Assembly (NCBI GenBank): GCA_035304285.1
Contig: DATGQI010000147.1
Coordinates: forward strand, 1 to 21,833
DNA length: 21,833 nt
DNA from: IDS-8 sp035304285
GTDB lineage: Bacteria; Pseudomonadota; Gammaproteobacteria; Steroidobacterales; Woeseiaceae
Direction: 5' to 3'
The notes under the pieces are model-generated. The model ran no database searches and was not told where the DNA came from. It saw only the letters and a list, made by a program, of their open reading frames with translations. Shown here one piece after another: positions 7,364-14,908 of the stretch (position 1 is its first letter; every line of letters starts with the position of its first letter). The translations under genes were made by a program, and so were the position numbers.

Positions 7364-8719
7364 TCAGGTTTCGAGTGAGGCCTGGAGAAAGGCAGCCGCG
7401 ATATACGCGTCCAGCCGCAGCGCCTTGCAGATAATCGGAATCCGGTCGTTCCCGGGGCCGCCGCGGACGGGATTCGTGAACTCCCATACGATTTCACCCT
7501 CGGTGGTGACCTCGAGTATGCGGCCGCCGTTCGACTCCGTGATCAGGGTGTTGCCGTTCCGCAGCCGCTGGCTGTAGGAACGGATATCGCTGTCGAGCGG
7601 TGACTCCGCCGTTCCCGCGTATTGCCAGACGAGCTGCATCGTCTGCGGATCGAACTCTATGACCCGCGATCGTCCTTCCGGTTTGCGGAAGTTGCCGCGG
7701 TTGTCGAACAGCAGGATGTTGCCGTTTTCCAGGATGTGCGGATCGTGCTGGCCGGTCCAGTAGCCTTTCGCAGCCCACACCAGTTTCTGCTCGTTCGGGT
7801 CCACGACTCCGATTGCGCTTGGTTCGCGAAAGGAGACGAGCAACTGCCCCGGGCTGCCGAAGGTAAAGTGTCGGGCGTCGTCCTCGGTGATGACGTGCAC
7901 GCTGTTCGTGTGCAGGGGATCGGCGAGCGCGAAGGAGGAAATCTCCCACAACAGCTGCCGGTAGTCCGAAGCTTCGACTGCGTTCAGCAACGGGATCCTT
8001 TCCAGCTCCTCTCCCGCCGGCGAGAGTATGACCAGGAAATCATCGAGGCGCGGTGTGCGAAGATGCCGGAGTTCCGGCGCAGGCTCGTCGATGATCTCGT
8101 GAGTCAGGACGAATATCCGGCCGTCGGGAGCCACGTCGAAGTCGTGGTGGGTGGGCTGCAGGTAGCTCCATACCACGTTGGAATTCTTGTCCAGCTTCAC
8201 CATGCCGTAACCGTACGGCGTGTCTCCCGCGCCTTCGTACACCACCAGCAGGTTGCCATCCGTGTCGGGAATCGCCTTGCGCATGTACACGTGGCTGTCG
8301 GGTTGCGGCTCCTTCACTGCTGCGCTGTCGTTCCACACTCGACTGAACGGGCGGTGCCACTTGTGCAGCAACTCGCCTTCCATCGATATCAGGTACGCCG
8401 CCGGTTCGTGCCCCGAGGTATAGAGAGTCACGCCGCTGTGGGCGCGCTCATCGTTGATCGATACGCCCTGCAGCTCCGTCCGGGCGGGATGCCAGAGGTC
8501 GGAAGCAAACACATTGTCGTGGTGGAACAGCTTGGCGTAATAGGCCTTGCCGCCCTCGTAGGCGCGCGTGATCTGCGGACCGGGCGCGACGCCGACCGCC
8601 GTCGCCAATGAGCCGCCGATGAACAGCAGCGCTGCGACGGCAACGATGAACGCAGCGAAAAAGAACCGGTCTGCGGCGGACGTCCCGGACCGCGCAGGTG
8701 CGTTGACGGTCTCCTTCAT
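7364..8719 (-). CDS. Arylsulfotransferase (ASST)-like beta-propeller protein, membrane-anchored
   Basis: The protein is 451 aa. One uncleaved-looking TM helix (about residues 17-43) anchors a periplasmic beta-propeller made of repeats such as GNLLVVYEG...WSYLQPTHHDF, GQLLVSFREPSAIGVVDP, GNILLFDNRGNF and GNTLITESNGGRILEVT. This repeat pattern and the DPLHTNS (His270) and GQHDPH (His325) motifs are those of the ASST superfamily, whose studied members move sulfate from one phenol ester to another in the periplasm through a sulfo-histidine. I cannot tell by eye which histidine, if any, has that role. The ATG at 8719 is chosen over 8881 because a strong purine-rich ribosome site (GGAGGGAGAAGGA) precedes it and the upstream extension is low-quality Arg/Ser-rich. 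It is the first gene of the operon ending in a PAPS sulfotransferase. Some ASST-fold proteins may have non-sulfate roles. Confidence 0.85.
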   Translation of the reverse strand: MKETVNAPARSGTSAADRFFFAAFIVAVAALLFIGGSLATAVGVAPGPQITRAYEGGKAYYAKLFHHDNVFASDLWHPARTELQGVSINDERAHSGVTLYTSGHEPAAYLISMEGELLHKWHRPFSRVWNDSAAVKEPQPDSHVYMRKAIPDTDGNLLVVYEGAGDTPYGYGMVKLDKNSNVVWSYLQPTHHDFDVAPDGRIFVLTHEIIDEPAPELRHLRTPRLDDFLVILSPAGEELERIPLLNAVEASDYRQLLWEISSFALADPLHTNSVHVITEDDARHFTFGSPGQLLVSFREPSAIGVVDPNEQKLVWAAKGYWTGQHDPHILENGNILLFDNRGNFRKPEGRSRVIEFDPQTMQLVWQYAGTAESPLDSDIRSYSQRLRNGNTLITESNGGRILEVTTEGEIVWEFTNPVRGGPGNDRIPIICKALRLDAYIAAAFLQASLET

Positions 8720-8740
8720 GCGTCCTTCTCCCTCCAGGTT

Positions 8741-8822
8741 TGCAGATTTTGCAAAACCCGCGACCCGGCGGCACGAGGCCACTGAGCTGCGGGTGCTGTC
8801 GGGGAAGGATCTGCAAAATCCG
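8741..8822. promoter_or_regulatory. Inverted GATTTTGCA repeats in divergent intergenic region
   Basis: GATTTTGCA at 8745-8753 recurs in reverse complement as TGCAAAATC at 8812-8820, starts 67 bp apart. The first copy is itself within TTTGCA-N5-TGCAAA, a small inverted repeat. The pair lies just upstream of the ASST-like gene and about 140 bp upstream of the small lipoprotein gene, where a regulator binding two sites could act. No -35/-10 pair for the ASST operon is convincing. The function is inferred only from position and symmetry. Confidence 0.4.
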
Positions 8823-8926
8823 GGCCAGATCGTGCAGCCGATATGTGCGATGCGGCTGTGTGAGCGTGCCCGACGTGACACCGATCCAAATTCCGCCCGC
8901 CAGGGCTGGCATCTGCTACAGTTCCT

Positions 8927-8945
8927 TTATAAGAAAAAGTTATAA
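8927..8945 (+). promoter_or_regulatory. AT-rich promoter candidate with two TTATAA boxes
   Basis: TTATAA occurs at 8927-8932 and again at 8940-8945, in an AT-rich patch inside GC-rich DNA just before the lipoprotein gene. The first could serve as a -10 (TATAAG), leaving room for a short leader containing GGGGAGA before the TTG start. No good -35 is visible. Confidence 0.3.
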
Positions 8946-8962
8946 CGACGGGGAGACAGGCC

Positions 8963-9241
8963 TTGAAAGCGATTGCTTTACTGGTCCTGCCGATCTTCCC
9001 GATGCTTTGGGGATGCGCATCTGAAGTTCCCGACACAAGGGAACGCGCAGACAGCGACTACCGCCGCGCCAGTTCAAGAATAGAGGCGACGGAGGAGTTC
9101 GAGTTGCGAAAAGAGATGTGTGCCGAGGCAGGGGGAGTTCTGCAGGTACGCCGGATGTCGGGATCGCGGCAGCCGCCGCGGGTGAAAGAGATGAGAATGG
9201 CCACCTGCGCGCTGGCCACGAATGCGGGCGAAGCTTTCTGA
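8963..9241 (+). CDS. Small hypothetical lipoprotein
   Basis: The frame encodes 92 aa from a TTG start preceded by GGGGAGA at a good distance. The first 18 residues (MKAIALLVLPIFPMLWGC) form a lipoprotein signal with an LWGC lipobox; tryptophan at the -2 position is unusual but the context is otherwise right. The mature part is charged and helical (IEATEEFELRKEMCAEAGG) with a pair of further cysteines (MCAEAGG and ATCALA) that could form a disulfide. I do not recognise the family. It is followed 27 nt later by the racemase-family gene on the same strand and may be co-transcribed with it. A real gene is likely from the start signals and signal peptide, but it is short. Confidence 0.65.
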   Translation: MKAIALLVLPIFPMLWGCASEVPDTRERADSDYRRASSRIEATEEFELRKEMCAEAGGVLQVRRMSGSRQPPRVKEMRMATCALATNAGEAF

Positions 9242-9268
9242 AGAGCTTGCGGCCTGTAGAATCGACGG

Positions 9269-9976
9269 ATGCGCCGTCACATTGGAATCGTTGCCTGTTC
9301 TGCCGAAGGGGCGGCGCTTTGCTATCGCACGATCTGTATCGAAGGGGCGGCGCTTCTCGGTAACCACGACCATCCCGAGCTGTCGCTACACTCGCACGCC
9401 CTCGGGGACTACATGGCCTGCATTTACCGCGGCGACTGGGACGGAGTGGCAGAGCTGATGCTTTCCTCCGCCGAAAAGCTCGCGGCGACCGGCGCCGATT
9501 TCCTGATCTGCCCGGATAACACGGTCCACCAGGCACTGCCGCTGCTTGAATCCCGCTCGCCGCTTCCCTGGCTGCACATTGCCGAAGTCGTTGCCACCGA
9601 AGCTGCCGCTCGCGGTTTCCGCCGCCTCGGGCTCACTGGCACGCGCTGGCTGGTGGAGAGCGATATCTATCCGGAGAAGCTGGCGGCACACGGAATTTCC
9701 TGGGTGCGTCCGGATAAGCACGAGCGGGAAGAGATCAACCGCATCATCATGGACGAGCTGGTGCACGGAGTATTCACGCCCCGCAGCATCGTGTTCTTCA
9801 AGGAAGCGATCTACGGGCTCAAAAGCCAGGACTGCGACGCGGTGGTGCTCGGGTGCACCGAGATCCCCCTCATCATAGATGACGAGAATTCGTACCTTCC
9901 CACCCTCGATTCCACGCGCCTCCTCGCCCGCGCCGCACTGCGCTACGCCCAGTCGGATTCGCGACCCTCGGAATAG
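9269..9976 (+). CDS. Aspartate/glutamate racemase family protein
   Basis: The protein is 235 aa, cytoplasmic and of typical length for the Asp/Glu racemase superfamily, which interconverts D- and L-amino acids by two-base proton transfer without cofactor. The N-terminal strand HIGIVACSAEGAALCYR and the second-half motif VVLGCTEIPL (Cys196, catalytic) are plain. At the first catalytic site the usual Cys-Asn-Thr is replaced by Asp83-Asn-Thr (ICPDNTVH), with a cysteine two residues earlier at 81. Known members with one catalytic cysteine replaced work with one preferred enantiomer, so activity is still possible. It converges on the RpiR/epimerase operon and is separated from it by a REPIN, so a link to D-Glu or D-Asp from murein peptides is an attractive but unproven idea. 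Confidence 0.9.
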   Translation: MRRHIGIVACSAEGAALCYRTICIEGAALLGNHDHPELSLHSHALGDYMACIYRGDWDGVAELMLSSAEKLAATGADFLICPDNTVHQALPLLESRSPLPWLHIAEVVATEAAARGFRRLGLTGTRWLVESDIYPEKLAAHGISWVRPDKHEREEINRIIMDELVHGVFTPRSIVFFKEAIYGLKSQDCDAVVLGCTEIPLIIDDENSYLPTLDSTRLLARAALRYAQSDSRPSE

Positions 9977-9978
9977 GC

Positions 9979-10062
9979 CGCTGTAGGAGCCCGTCCCACG
10001 GGCGACAACACCTGTGCAGCATCGTGACGAATGTCGCCCGCAGGTGGCGGGCTCCTACAGCG
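9979..10062. repeat. REPIN 3: inverted pair of REP hairpins
   Basis: The left REP is GTAGGA, stem GCCCGT, loop CCC, stem ACGGGC, GACA. The right copy, read on the minus strand, is GTAGGA, stem GCCCGC, a longer loop (CACCT), stem GCGGGC, GACA. The spacer is about 25 bp. It fills the gap between two convergent genes, starting 3 bp after the racemase stop and ending 16 bp before the RpiR stop, so it may also act as a two-way terminator. Confidence 0.92.
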
Positions 10063-10077
10063 GTCTGTTCGAAACGC

Positions 10078-10926
10078 TCAGGGTTCGAGAAGGTTCTGGA
10101 TGCGTTCCAGGTTGGCGGCGTAGCGATCCAGGCGGCCGTCGCCGTTCTCGGTCAGGATGACGAACAGCATGTCGAGGAGATGGCGCAGCGCAGACTGGTA
10201 CAGGAGCGGCTGGATGTGTTCCCGCTCATCGTGCGCGGAGACCAGCAGCGTCTGGTCCGATTGCGCGCGCAGCGGGTTGGCGGTGTGGCGGGTCACCGAT
10301 ATGACCTTACCGTGACGCTCGCGAAACTGGCGGCCGATCTGGCATAGCGCGGGCTGCTGGCCGTGTTCCGAGAACACCAGCAGCACATCCCCGCTTGCCG
10401 CCGTGGCGATGCTCGCAGCCATCAGCACCGGGTCGAAATGGTGCACGGTCAGGATGTCGAGCAACGACAGGTGCATCGCGAACCAGCGCGCAGGAATGCC
10501 GTCTTCCCCGAGGCCGATGATGAAGACCTTGCCGGCCTCGCCGATCGCATCGGCAATCGCGTCGACCTTCTTTGGAGGGTTGATCAGCCGCGTTTCCTGC
10601 TCGGCCTGCGTCTTGCTGAACCACAGGCTCTCGGCCAGAGCCGAGTGCGGGTCTTCCGGCCGCTGGTCGGCGCTGCTCTCGCGGTCGCCGCCGTCACCAC
10701 GCGCCAGCGACTCGCCGATCGAGTACTTGAGGTCGGGGTAACCCTTGAAGCCGAGTTTCTGGCTGAACTTGACGACGCTCGACTGGCTTATCTTCAGTGC
10801 GTTCGCGAGCTGCTGCGAGGAGTAGTCACGCAGGAGGTGCGGCTCATCCAGGATGTAATCCGCGATGCGGCGTTCTATCGCCGACATCTGGTCCCGTTCA
10901 GCGCGGATCTTGAGCAACGGTGACAT
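10078..10926 (-). CDS. MurR/RpiR-family transcriptional regulator
   Basis: The protein is 282 aa with the two-domain RpiR layout. Residues 1-75 are an HTH_6 DNA-binding domain (SSQQLANALKISQSSVVKFS is the recognition region, then KLGFKGYPDLK). Residues about 115-250 are a SIS sugar-phosphate-isomerase-like domain (KVFIIGLGEDGIPARWFAM, SGDVLLVFSEHG, GKVISVTRH). SIS domains in this family sense phosphosugars or, in MurR, N-acetylmuramic acid 6-phosphate. It is the last gene after the DUF819, NlpC/P60 and epimerase genes, starting 30 nt after the epimerase stop, so it probably regulates this operon. A murein-derived ligand is plausible from context only. Confidence 0.93.
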   Translation of the reverse strand: MSPLLKIRAERDQMSAIERRIADYILDEPHLLRDYSSQQLANALKISQSSVVKFSQKLGFKGYPDLKYSIGESLARGDGGDRESSADQRPEDPHSALAESLWFSKTQAEQETRLINPPKKVDAIADAIGEAGKVFIIGLGEDGIPARWFAMHLSLLDILTVHHFDPVLMAASIATAASGDVLLVFSEHGQQPALCQIGRQFRERHGKVISVTRHTANPLRAQSDQTLLVSAHDEREHIQPLLYQSALRHLLDMLFVILTENGDGRLDRYAANLERIQNLLEP

Positions 10927-10956
10927 CGTCCGTCATCAGCAGTGGGGCGTTCATTA

Positions 10957-12051
10957 TCAGTTTATGGGTTCAAGCCCGCGGATCTCCTTGATACCCAGGC
11001 CCGCAGCGTCGGTAACGCTGATCTCCGAGTCGTTGAAGATCACTCCGCCGTCTATCGGGTTGAAGGTGCAAAGGGACGGCCCATCCAGGTCTATTTTTGT
11101 TATCGCGTCAGATTTAGCGACCGCGACATGGACCGCGGCGGCGACACTGATGCCTGTCTCCAGCATGCAGCCTATCATGCATTCGACTCCGTACATCGCC
11201 GCGATGTCGGCAATCCGGATCGCGTTGGAGATGCCGCCGGTCTTCATGAGCTTGATATTGATGATGTCCGCCGCGCGCATGCGGATCAGTTCGACCACCT
11301 CGGTCGGGCCGAAGACGCTCTCGTCGGCCATGATCGGGGTGTGCACGCGTTCGGTGACGTACTTCATGCCGTTCAGGTCCTGCGCCTTGACCGGTTGCTC
11401 GACCAGTTCCAGGCGGACCCCCGCATCCTCCAGCGTCTGCAGCGCGTATACCGCCTGCTTCGCCGTCCACCCCTGGTTGGCATCGAGCCGCAGCAACGCC
11501 CTGCCCTCCACCGCGGCATGCACTGCCTTTACCCGTTCGATGTCGACGCCGATGTCCTTGCCGACCTTGATTTTCAGTGACTCGAAACCACGCTCCACCG
11601 CCGCAATCGAATCGGCAACCATCTTGTCGATGTAGTCGACGCTGATCGTAATGTCGGTCGTGATGAGTGGGTCGCCGCCGCCGAGGAGTCGGTACAGCGG
11701 GGCCTCGTACAACTGGCCCCAGAGGTCGTAGATGGCGATCTCGACGGCCGCCTTGGCGCTCGAGTTCTTCTCCATGGCGCCCTGGATGAGTTGCGTCAGG
11801 TGGTTCAGGTTCGCGACGTCGTGACCCTTGACGCGTGGCCAGATGTAGTGCCGGATCGCCTCAACGATAGACCCATGCGTGTCGCCGGTGATGACCGCCG
11901 TCGCGGGCGCTTCGCCGTAACCGACGTGACCGCAGTCCGTGCTGATCATGACCACGATGTCCTCGATCTTGTCGACGGTTCTGAGCGCGGTCTTGAACGG
12001 TGTTTTTAGCGGCACCCTCAGGGTACCGAACTTGATGTCGGAAATTTTCAT
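10957..12051 (-). CDS. L-Ala-D/L-Glu (dipeptide) epimerase, enolase superfamily
   Basis: The 364 aa protein carries the complete dipeptide-epimerase active site: Lys160 and Lys162 in KIKVG, metal ligands Asp190 (DANQGW), Glu218 (VEQPV) and Asp243 (ADES), second base Lys267 (INIKLMKTGG), and the dipeptide-binding Asp321/Asp323 in KIDLDGPS. These numbers agree with the Bacillus enzyme to within one residue. The reaction turns L-Ala-D-Glu from murein into L-Ala-L-Glu in the cytoplasm so that it can be hydrolysed. Some relatives act on other dipeptides or on N-acyl-D-Glu, so the exact substrate is open. Its ATG overlaps the NlpC/P60 stop (ATGA), giving tight coupling with the peptidase expected to make its substrate. 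Confidence 0.95.
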   Translation of the reverse strand: MKISDIKFGTLRVPLKTPFKTALRTVDKIEDIVVMISTDCGHVGYGEAPATAVITGDTHGSIVEAIRHYIWPRVKGHDVANLNHLTQLIQGAMEKNSSAKAAVEIAIYDLWGQLYEAPLYRLLGGGDPLITTDITISVDYIDKMVADSIAAVERGFESLKIKVGKDIGVDIERVKAVHAAVEGRALLRLDANQGWTAKQAVYALQTLEDAGVRLELVEQPVKAQDLNGMKYVTERVHTPIMADESVFGPTEVVELIRMRAADIINIKLMKTGGISNAIRIADIAAMYGVECMIGCMLETGISVAAAVHVAVAKSDAITKIDLDGPSLCTFNPIDGGVIFNDSEISVTDAAGLGIKEIRGLEPIN

Positions 12052-13490
12052 AGAGAAGGCGAAGCTTCCTTGGAAGTGTCGGGAACGATTTTGACGATGC
12101 TGGTCATGCGGTCGACATAGGTTTCGGTTTCGTTGACGCGCAAGGGCAGGAGGGGAGTAACGGAAACTGCATTCAGGCTCACGCGCGCCATTTCGCCTCC
12201 ATCCGAGCGATAGCTGATGCCGGTCGTGTCATGTATGACGTATGGCTCCCCGTCGATATTGCCGATCACCATCATCACGTGACCTGGAATAAAAACGAGG
12301 TCGCCGACGTCGAGTGCGCGGACCGCGTCGATGCGCGCCTTCTGCCCGTCATCGGCGTTGAACAGACGCGCCTGCAACGCAGGACTTACGCTTTGAGCAG
12401 ACGTGTTTCGCGGCATCAGCGCACCCATGCTCTGGTAGACCTCCGAGACGAAGCCGGAGCAATCACGCCCGTTGTAGGAGTGGCCCCAACCATAGCGTTC
12501 GCCCAGGAACTTGAAGCCCTGGCGAATGATGTTGGCGCGGGTCATCGGGAGGTAGTCAGCGGCGGTGTCGGAATTCTTCTGCAGTAGCGCGGGCAGCAGG
12601 CGCAACTCACCCTCCTCCGCGCGTACCGGCAGTTCGATCACGTGGGCGCTATAAGGGTGTTGCCCGTTGACCGGCGCATCGAGTGCTTCGGCGAACACCG
12701 GCACGCGCACGCCCATGTCGAGCTGCAGTTCCGAAACTGCCGGTTGTTCGGGATTGAAAACAGTGTCGACAGTCGCGCCGGTGATCACGCGATAAGGTGA
12801 CTTGTCGACATAACCCAGCACGTCCGCCGACGTGCCTTCGGCAACGTGCTGCTTTTCGATCCACGCCGCGTAACGCGGCGCGATCACGAACCACCATTCG
12901 CCGTCGCCGCTTTCGTGCGCAATCACCACCGGCGTTCCGGGGAACAGGGCGGATTCCTGGAAGCGATCGATGTCCGTGTTTCCGGTGGAGCGAAAGACGC
13001 GCAAGCTGGTCGGGAAGGTGCGCAGGTCCGCGCGGTGCACGACCAGCCCGTAACGTGTCGCCTGCGCGGTGGGGACGTCATCGAGGTTGCGATTCTTTGC
13101 GATTGCCTTGACTGTCCTCATCGAAACCGGCTTGCCGCCCTCGTCGAACATCGTGCCTGATGGAGGATCGGCAAGATCCTCGACGAGCGCGGTTACGTAG
13201 TCACGCGGCAGGGTATCGGGGAGTTTGCGCAGGTCGTGCATCGAGGAATCGAGTTCAAAGAGCCTTGCGTTCTGCTCCTCGATCGCCTGCCGCATCATCA
13301 CGACGCGTTCTGCGTCATCGAGCCTCGATACCCAGAATTCCGGATCCAGGTGCACTTCTTCTACTCCGATCACGCCGTGCGCGGGTTTCGGCATCGTATC
13401 CGCAATTGCAGGCAATGCGCACAGACACGCCCAGAAACTGACAAATCGCAACAGAACGGTCATGGGCGTGTGCAACTGCAACCGCATCAT
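12048..13490 (-). CDS. NlpC/P60 murein-peptide endopeptidase with SH3-type N-terminal domains, exported
   Basis: The protein is 480 aa. A signal peptide spans about 1-31 (TVLLRFVSFWACLCALPAIA). An N-terminal helical region and two SH3b-like domains (about 140-290) precede an NlpC/P60 papain-like domain with Cys344 in NGRDCSGFVSEVY, His404 in PGHVMMVIG and a third polar residue, His420, in YVIHDTTG. This architecture resembles YkfC-type gamma-D-Glu-diamino-acid endopeptidases, which cut between D-Glu and meso-diaminopimelate and release L-Ala-D-Glu. The ATG at 13490 overlaps the DUF819 stop as ATGA and has GGAGG ten bases before it; the much longer frame reaching 14159 is only an extension into the DUF819 gene in another frame. 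The next gene is the matching dipeptide epimerase. Confidence 0.93.
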   Translation of the reverse strand: MMRLQLHTPMTVLLRFVSFWACLCALPAIADTMPKPAHGVIGVEEVHLDPEFWVSRLDDAERVVMMRQAIEEQNARLFELDSSMHDLRKLPDTLPRDYVTALVEDLADPPSGTMFDEGGKPVSMRTVKAIAKNRNLDDVPTAQATRYGLVVHRADLRTFPTSLRVFRSTGNTDIDRFQESALFPGTPVVIAHESGDGEWWFVIAPRYAAWIEKQHVAEGTSADVLGYVDKSPYRVITGATVDTVFNPEQPAVSELQLDMGVRVPVFAEALDAPVNGQHPYSAHVIELPVRAEEGELRLLPALLQKNSDTAADYLPMTRANIIRQGFKFLGERYGWGHSYNGRDCSGFVSEVYQSMGALMPRNTSAQSVSPALQARLFNADDGQKARIDAVRALDVGDLVFIPGHVMMVIGNIDGEPYVIHDTTGISYRSDGGEMARVSLNAVSVTPLLPLRVNETETYVDRMTSIVKIVPDTSKEASPSL

Positions 13491-14653
13491 GGAGAGCCTG
13501 CCTCCGCGCCGTAAACGCCCGACAGGACGTGTGCCACCAGCAGCCCGTACCCGGTGCCGACGACGTAGCCGAGCAGCGCCAGCAGCACCCCGACCGGCAC
13601 CAGCGAGCGGGAGTAGGTGGCCGCCAGCAGCGGTGCGGCCGCAACGCCACCGATGTGCGCCAGCGAGGATATTCCGCACAGGTACATGTCGAAATGGAAC
13701 AGGCGCGCGGCCAGGGACATCAGGCCGGCGTGAATGGCGATGATGAGGACCCCGCACAGTATGTACAGGGGCGCCTCGCCGATGCCGTGAAAGTTGCTTT
13801 GCGAGGCCAGTACCGCGACCAGCGCAATCAGCATGGCGCCGGAGATTGATGCAGCTCCCGGATACCGGGCAAGCGGCGTCTGGCCCACGATAAGTCCGAT
13901 GCCTGTTGCAAGCAGGATGGTCCAGGTGGTCGCCGAGATCATGTTCGATGTCGGCAGATACGATGCCAGCCAGGATGAGCCAGCGGCCGCCAGCAGTCCC
14001 AGGCTGAGCCAGACCAGTACGCTGTCCGGGGTTGTCGGTCCCGTTGCTTTCGGCTCCTCGACCACAAGGTCTCCGCTCGATTGCGCGCGAGTGAAGCGAT
14101 TGAACACCGGGGCGAGCCTCGCGATGGAGAAAAGAATGGCGACCCACAGCGAGTAGCAAAGGGCATCCGTCAAAAGCGACATGGCCAGGAGCGAATCAGG
14201 CATGCCGATAGCTTCCTTGACGGCGATCATGTTCGCGGTACCGCCGGCCCAGCTGCCGCTCAATGCCGCCAGCGGTTGCCACGCGTCGTCCGGCAGCCAC
14301 GCGCGGAAAATGCTCGCGACGAGGAAAAAGGCAGTGAAGAGGCTCAACGTCGTACAGAAGAATACCGCGAGCACGCGCGGCCCCAGGCGGAATATCGCCC
14401 GCAGGTCGCAGTTGATCATCAGCAGGAACAGAAGTGCCGGCAACACTCGCGAGATCAGGACGGACTGCGCTTCGCGAATCTCGGCATTGACCTCCCAGAG
14501 CCCGGCCACAGCAAGCGCCGTTACCAGAAGGTACGTCAGGACGATCGGGGGCGCGATCGTGAAGATGCGAAAGCCATAGCGGCGTTCCAGGGCGGGGAAG
14601 AGGCCGGCGCACAGCAGCATCAGCGCCAGGTAGGGCCAGACCGTCCGGATCAT
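13487..14653 (-). CDS. DUF819-family integral membrane protein, candidate murein-peptide transporter
   Basis: The 388 aa protein has about 10-11 hydrophobic segments and the repeated Gly/Ala-rich pattern of DUF819 (YjcL-type), including SGSWAGGTANMIAVKEAIG near residue 135 and SSLAHIGGVAAAPLLA near 335. These two half-repeats look like paired transport-domain loops of an inverted-repeat carrier. No function is established to my knowledge. As the first gene of the operon with an exported NlpC/P60 peptidase and a cytoplasmic dipeptide epimerase, the missing activity is import of the dipeptide, which this protein could supply; that is inference. The ATG at 14653 has GAGGGG 5 bases before it. Confidence 0.9.
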   Translation of the reverse strand: MIRTVWPYLALMLLCAGLFPALERRYGFRIFTIAPPIVLTYLLVTALAVAGLWEVNAEIREAQSVLISRVLPALLFLLMINCDLRAIFRLGPRVLAVFFCTTLSLFTAFFLVASIFRAWLPDDAWQPLAALSGSWAGGTANMIAVKEAIGMPDSLLAMSLLTDALCYSLWVAILFSIARLAPVFNRFTRAQSSGDLVVEEPKATGPTTPDSVLVWLSLGLLAAAGSSWLASYLPTSNMISATTWTILLATGIGLIVGQTPLARYPGAASISGAMLIALVAVLASQSNFHGIGEAPLYILCGVLIIAIHAGLMSLAARLFHFDMYLCGISSLAHIGGVAAAPLLAATYSRSLVPVGVLLALLGYVVGTGYGLLVAHVLSGVYGAEAGSP

Positions 14654-14723
14654 TTATCCCCCTCAAAACACCGACTCCAAAGAATCGACCGTAAAAAAGC
14701 GACGACGAATCGATAAAACCACT

Positions 14724-14753
14724 GATTATAAGCACTTGGATTATAAGCACTTG
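14724..14753 (-). repeat. Perfect 15-bp tandem duplication carrying two TATAAT boxes
   Basis: GATTATAAGCACTTG occurs twice without a gap (14724-14738 and 14739-14753). Read toward the DUF819 gene it is CAAGTGCTTATAATC twice, so each unit carries a perfect -10 hexamer (plus-strand 14725-14730 and 14740-14745). The site is about 72 bp upstream of the DUF819 start codon. No consensus -35 is found at 17 bp from either. The unit could also be a tandem regulator site, for example for the operon's RpiR protein. Confidence 0.75.
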
Positions 14754-14846
14754 CAGGAGCGGTTACCCCACGCTATCTGCCCCGCCGCCCGCTTCCACCC
14801 ATGCAGAATATATGATTCTTTTCCGATATGACAGAAGCATAAACTA

Positions 14847-14876
14847 TTGACCCTCCCTTTGAAACCATGCTAAAAG
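14847..14876 (+). promoter_or_regulatory. Sigma-70-like promoter candidate for the transglutaminase/TonB receptor genes
   Basis: TTGACC at 14847-14852 (5 of 6 to the -35 consensus) is followed after 18 bp by TAAAAG at 14871-14876 (weak -10). Transcription would begin near 14883, just ahead of the GGGGGA ribosome site and GTG at 14909. An ATG at 14867 lies inside this promoter. Elsewhere in 14654-14908 I see only the tandem repeat. Confidence 0.4.
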
Positions 14877-14908
14877 TGGCCATGGTTTGTGGTCGGGGGA
14901 CCTTCACT

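Noticed and set aside
7622..8611. 329-residue plus-strand open frame
   Set aside because: It is antisense to the ASST-like propeller gene and shows no family features.
354..10062. REPINs as CRISPR repeats or insertion-sequence ends
   Set aside because: The copies are kilobases apart, are inverted pairs with no spacers, and no transposase lies between or beside them.
12048..14159. 703-residue frame extending the NlpC/P60 gene far upstream
   Set aside because: The first 223 codons lie inside the DUF819 gene in another frame and are Arg/Gly-rich with no domain; the ATGA overlap at 13490 marks the true start.
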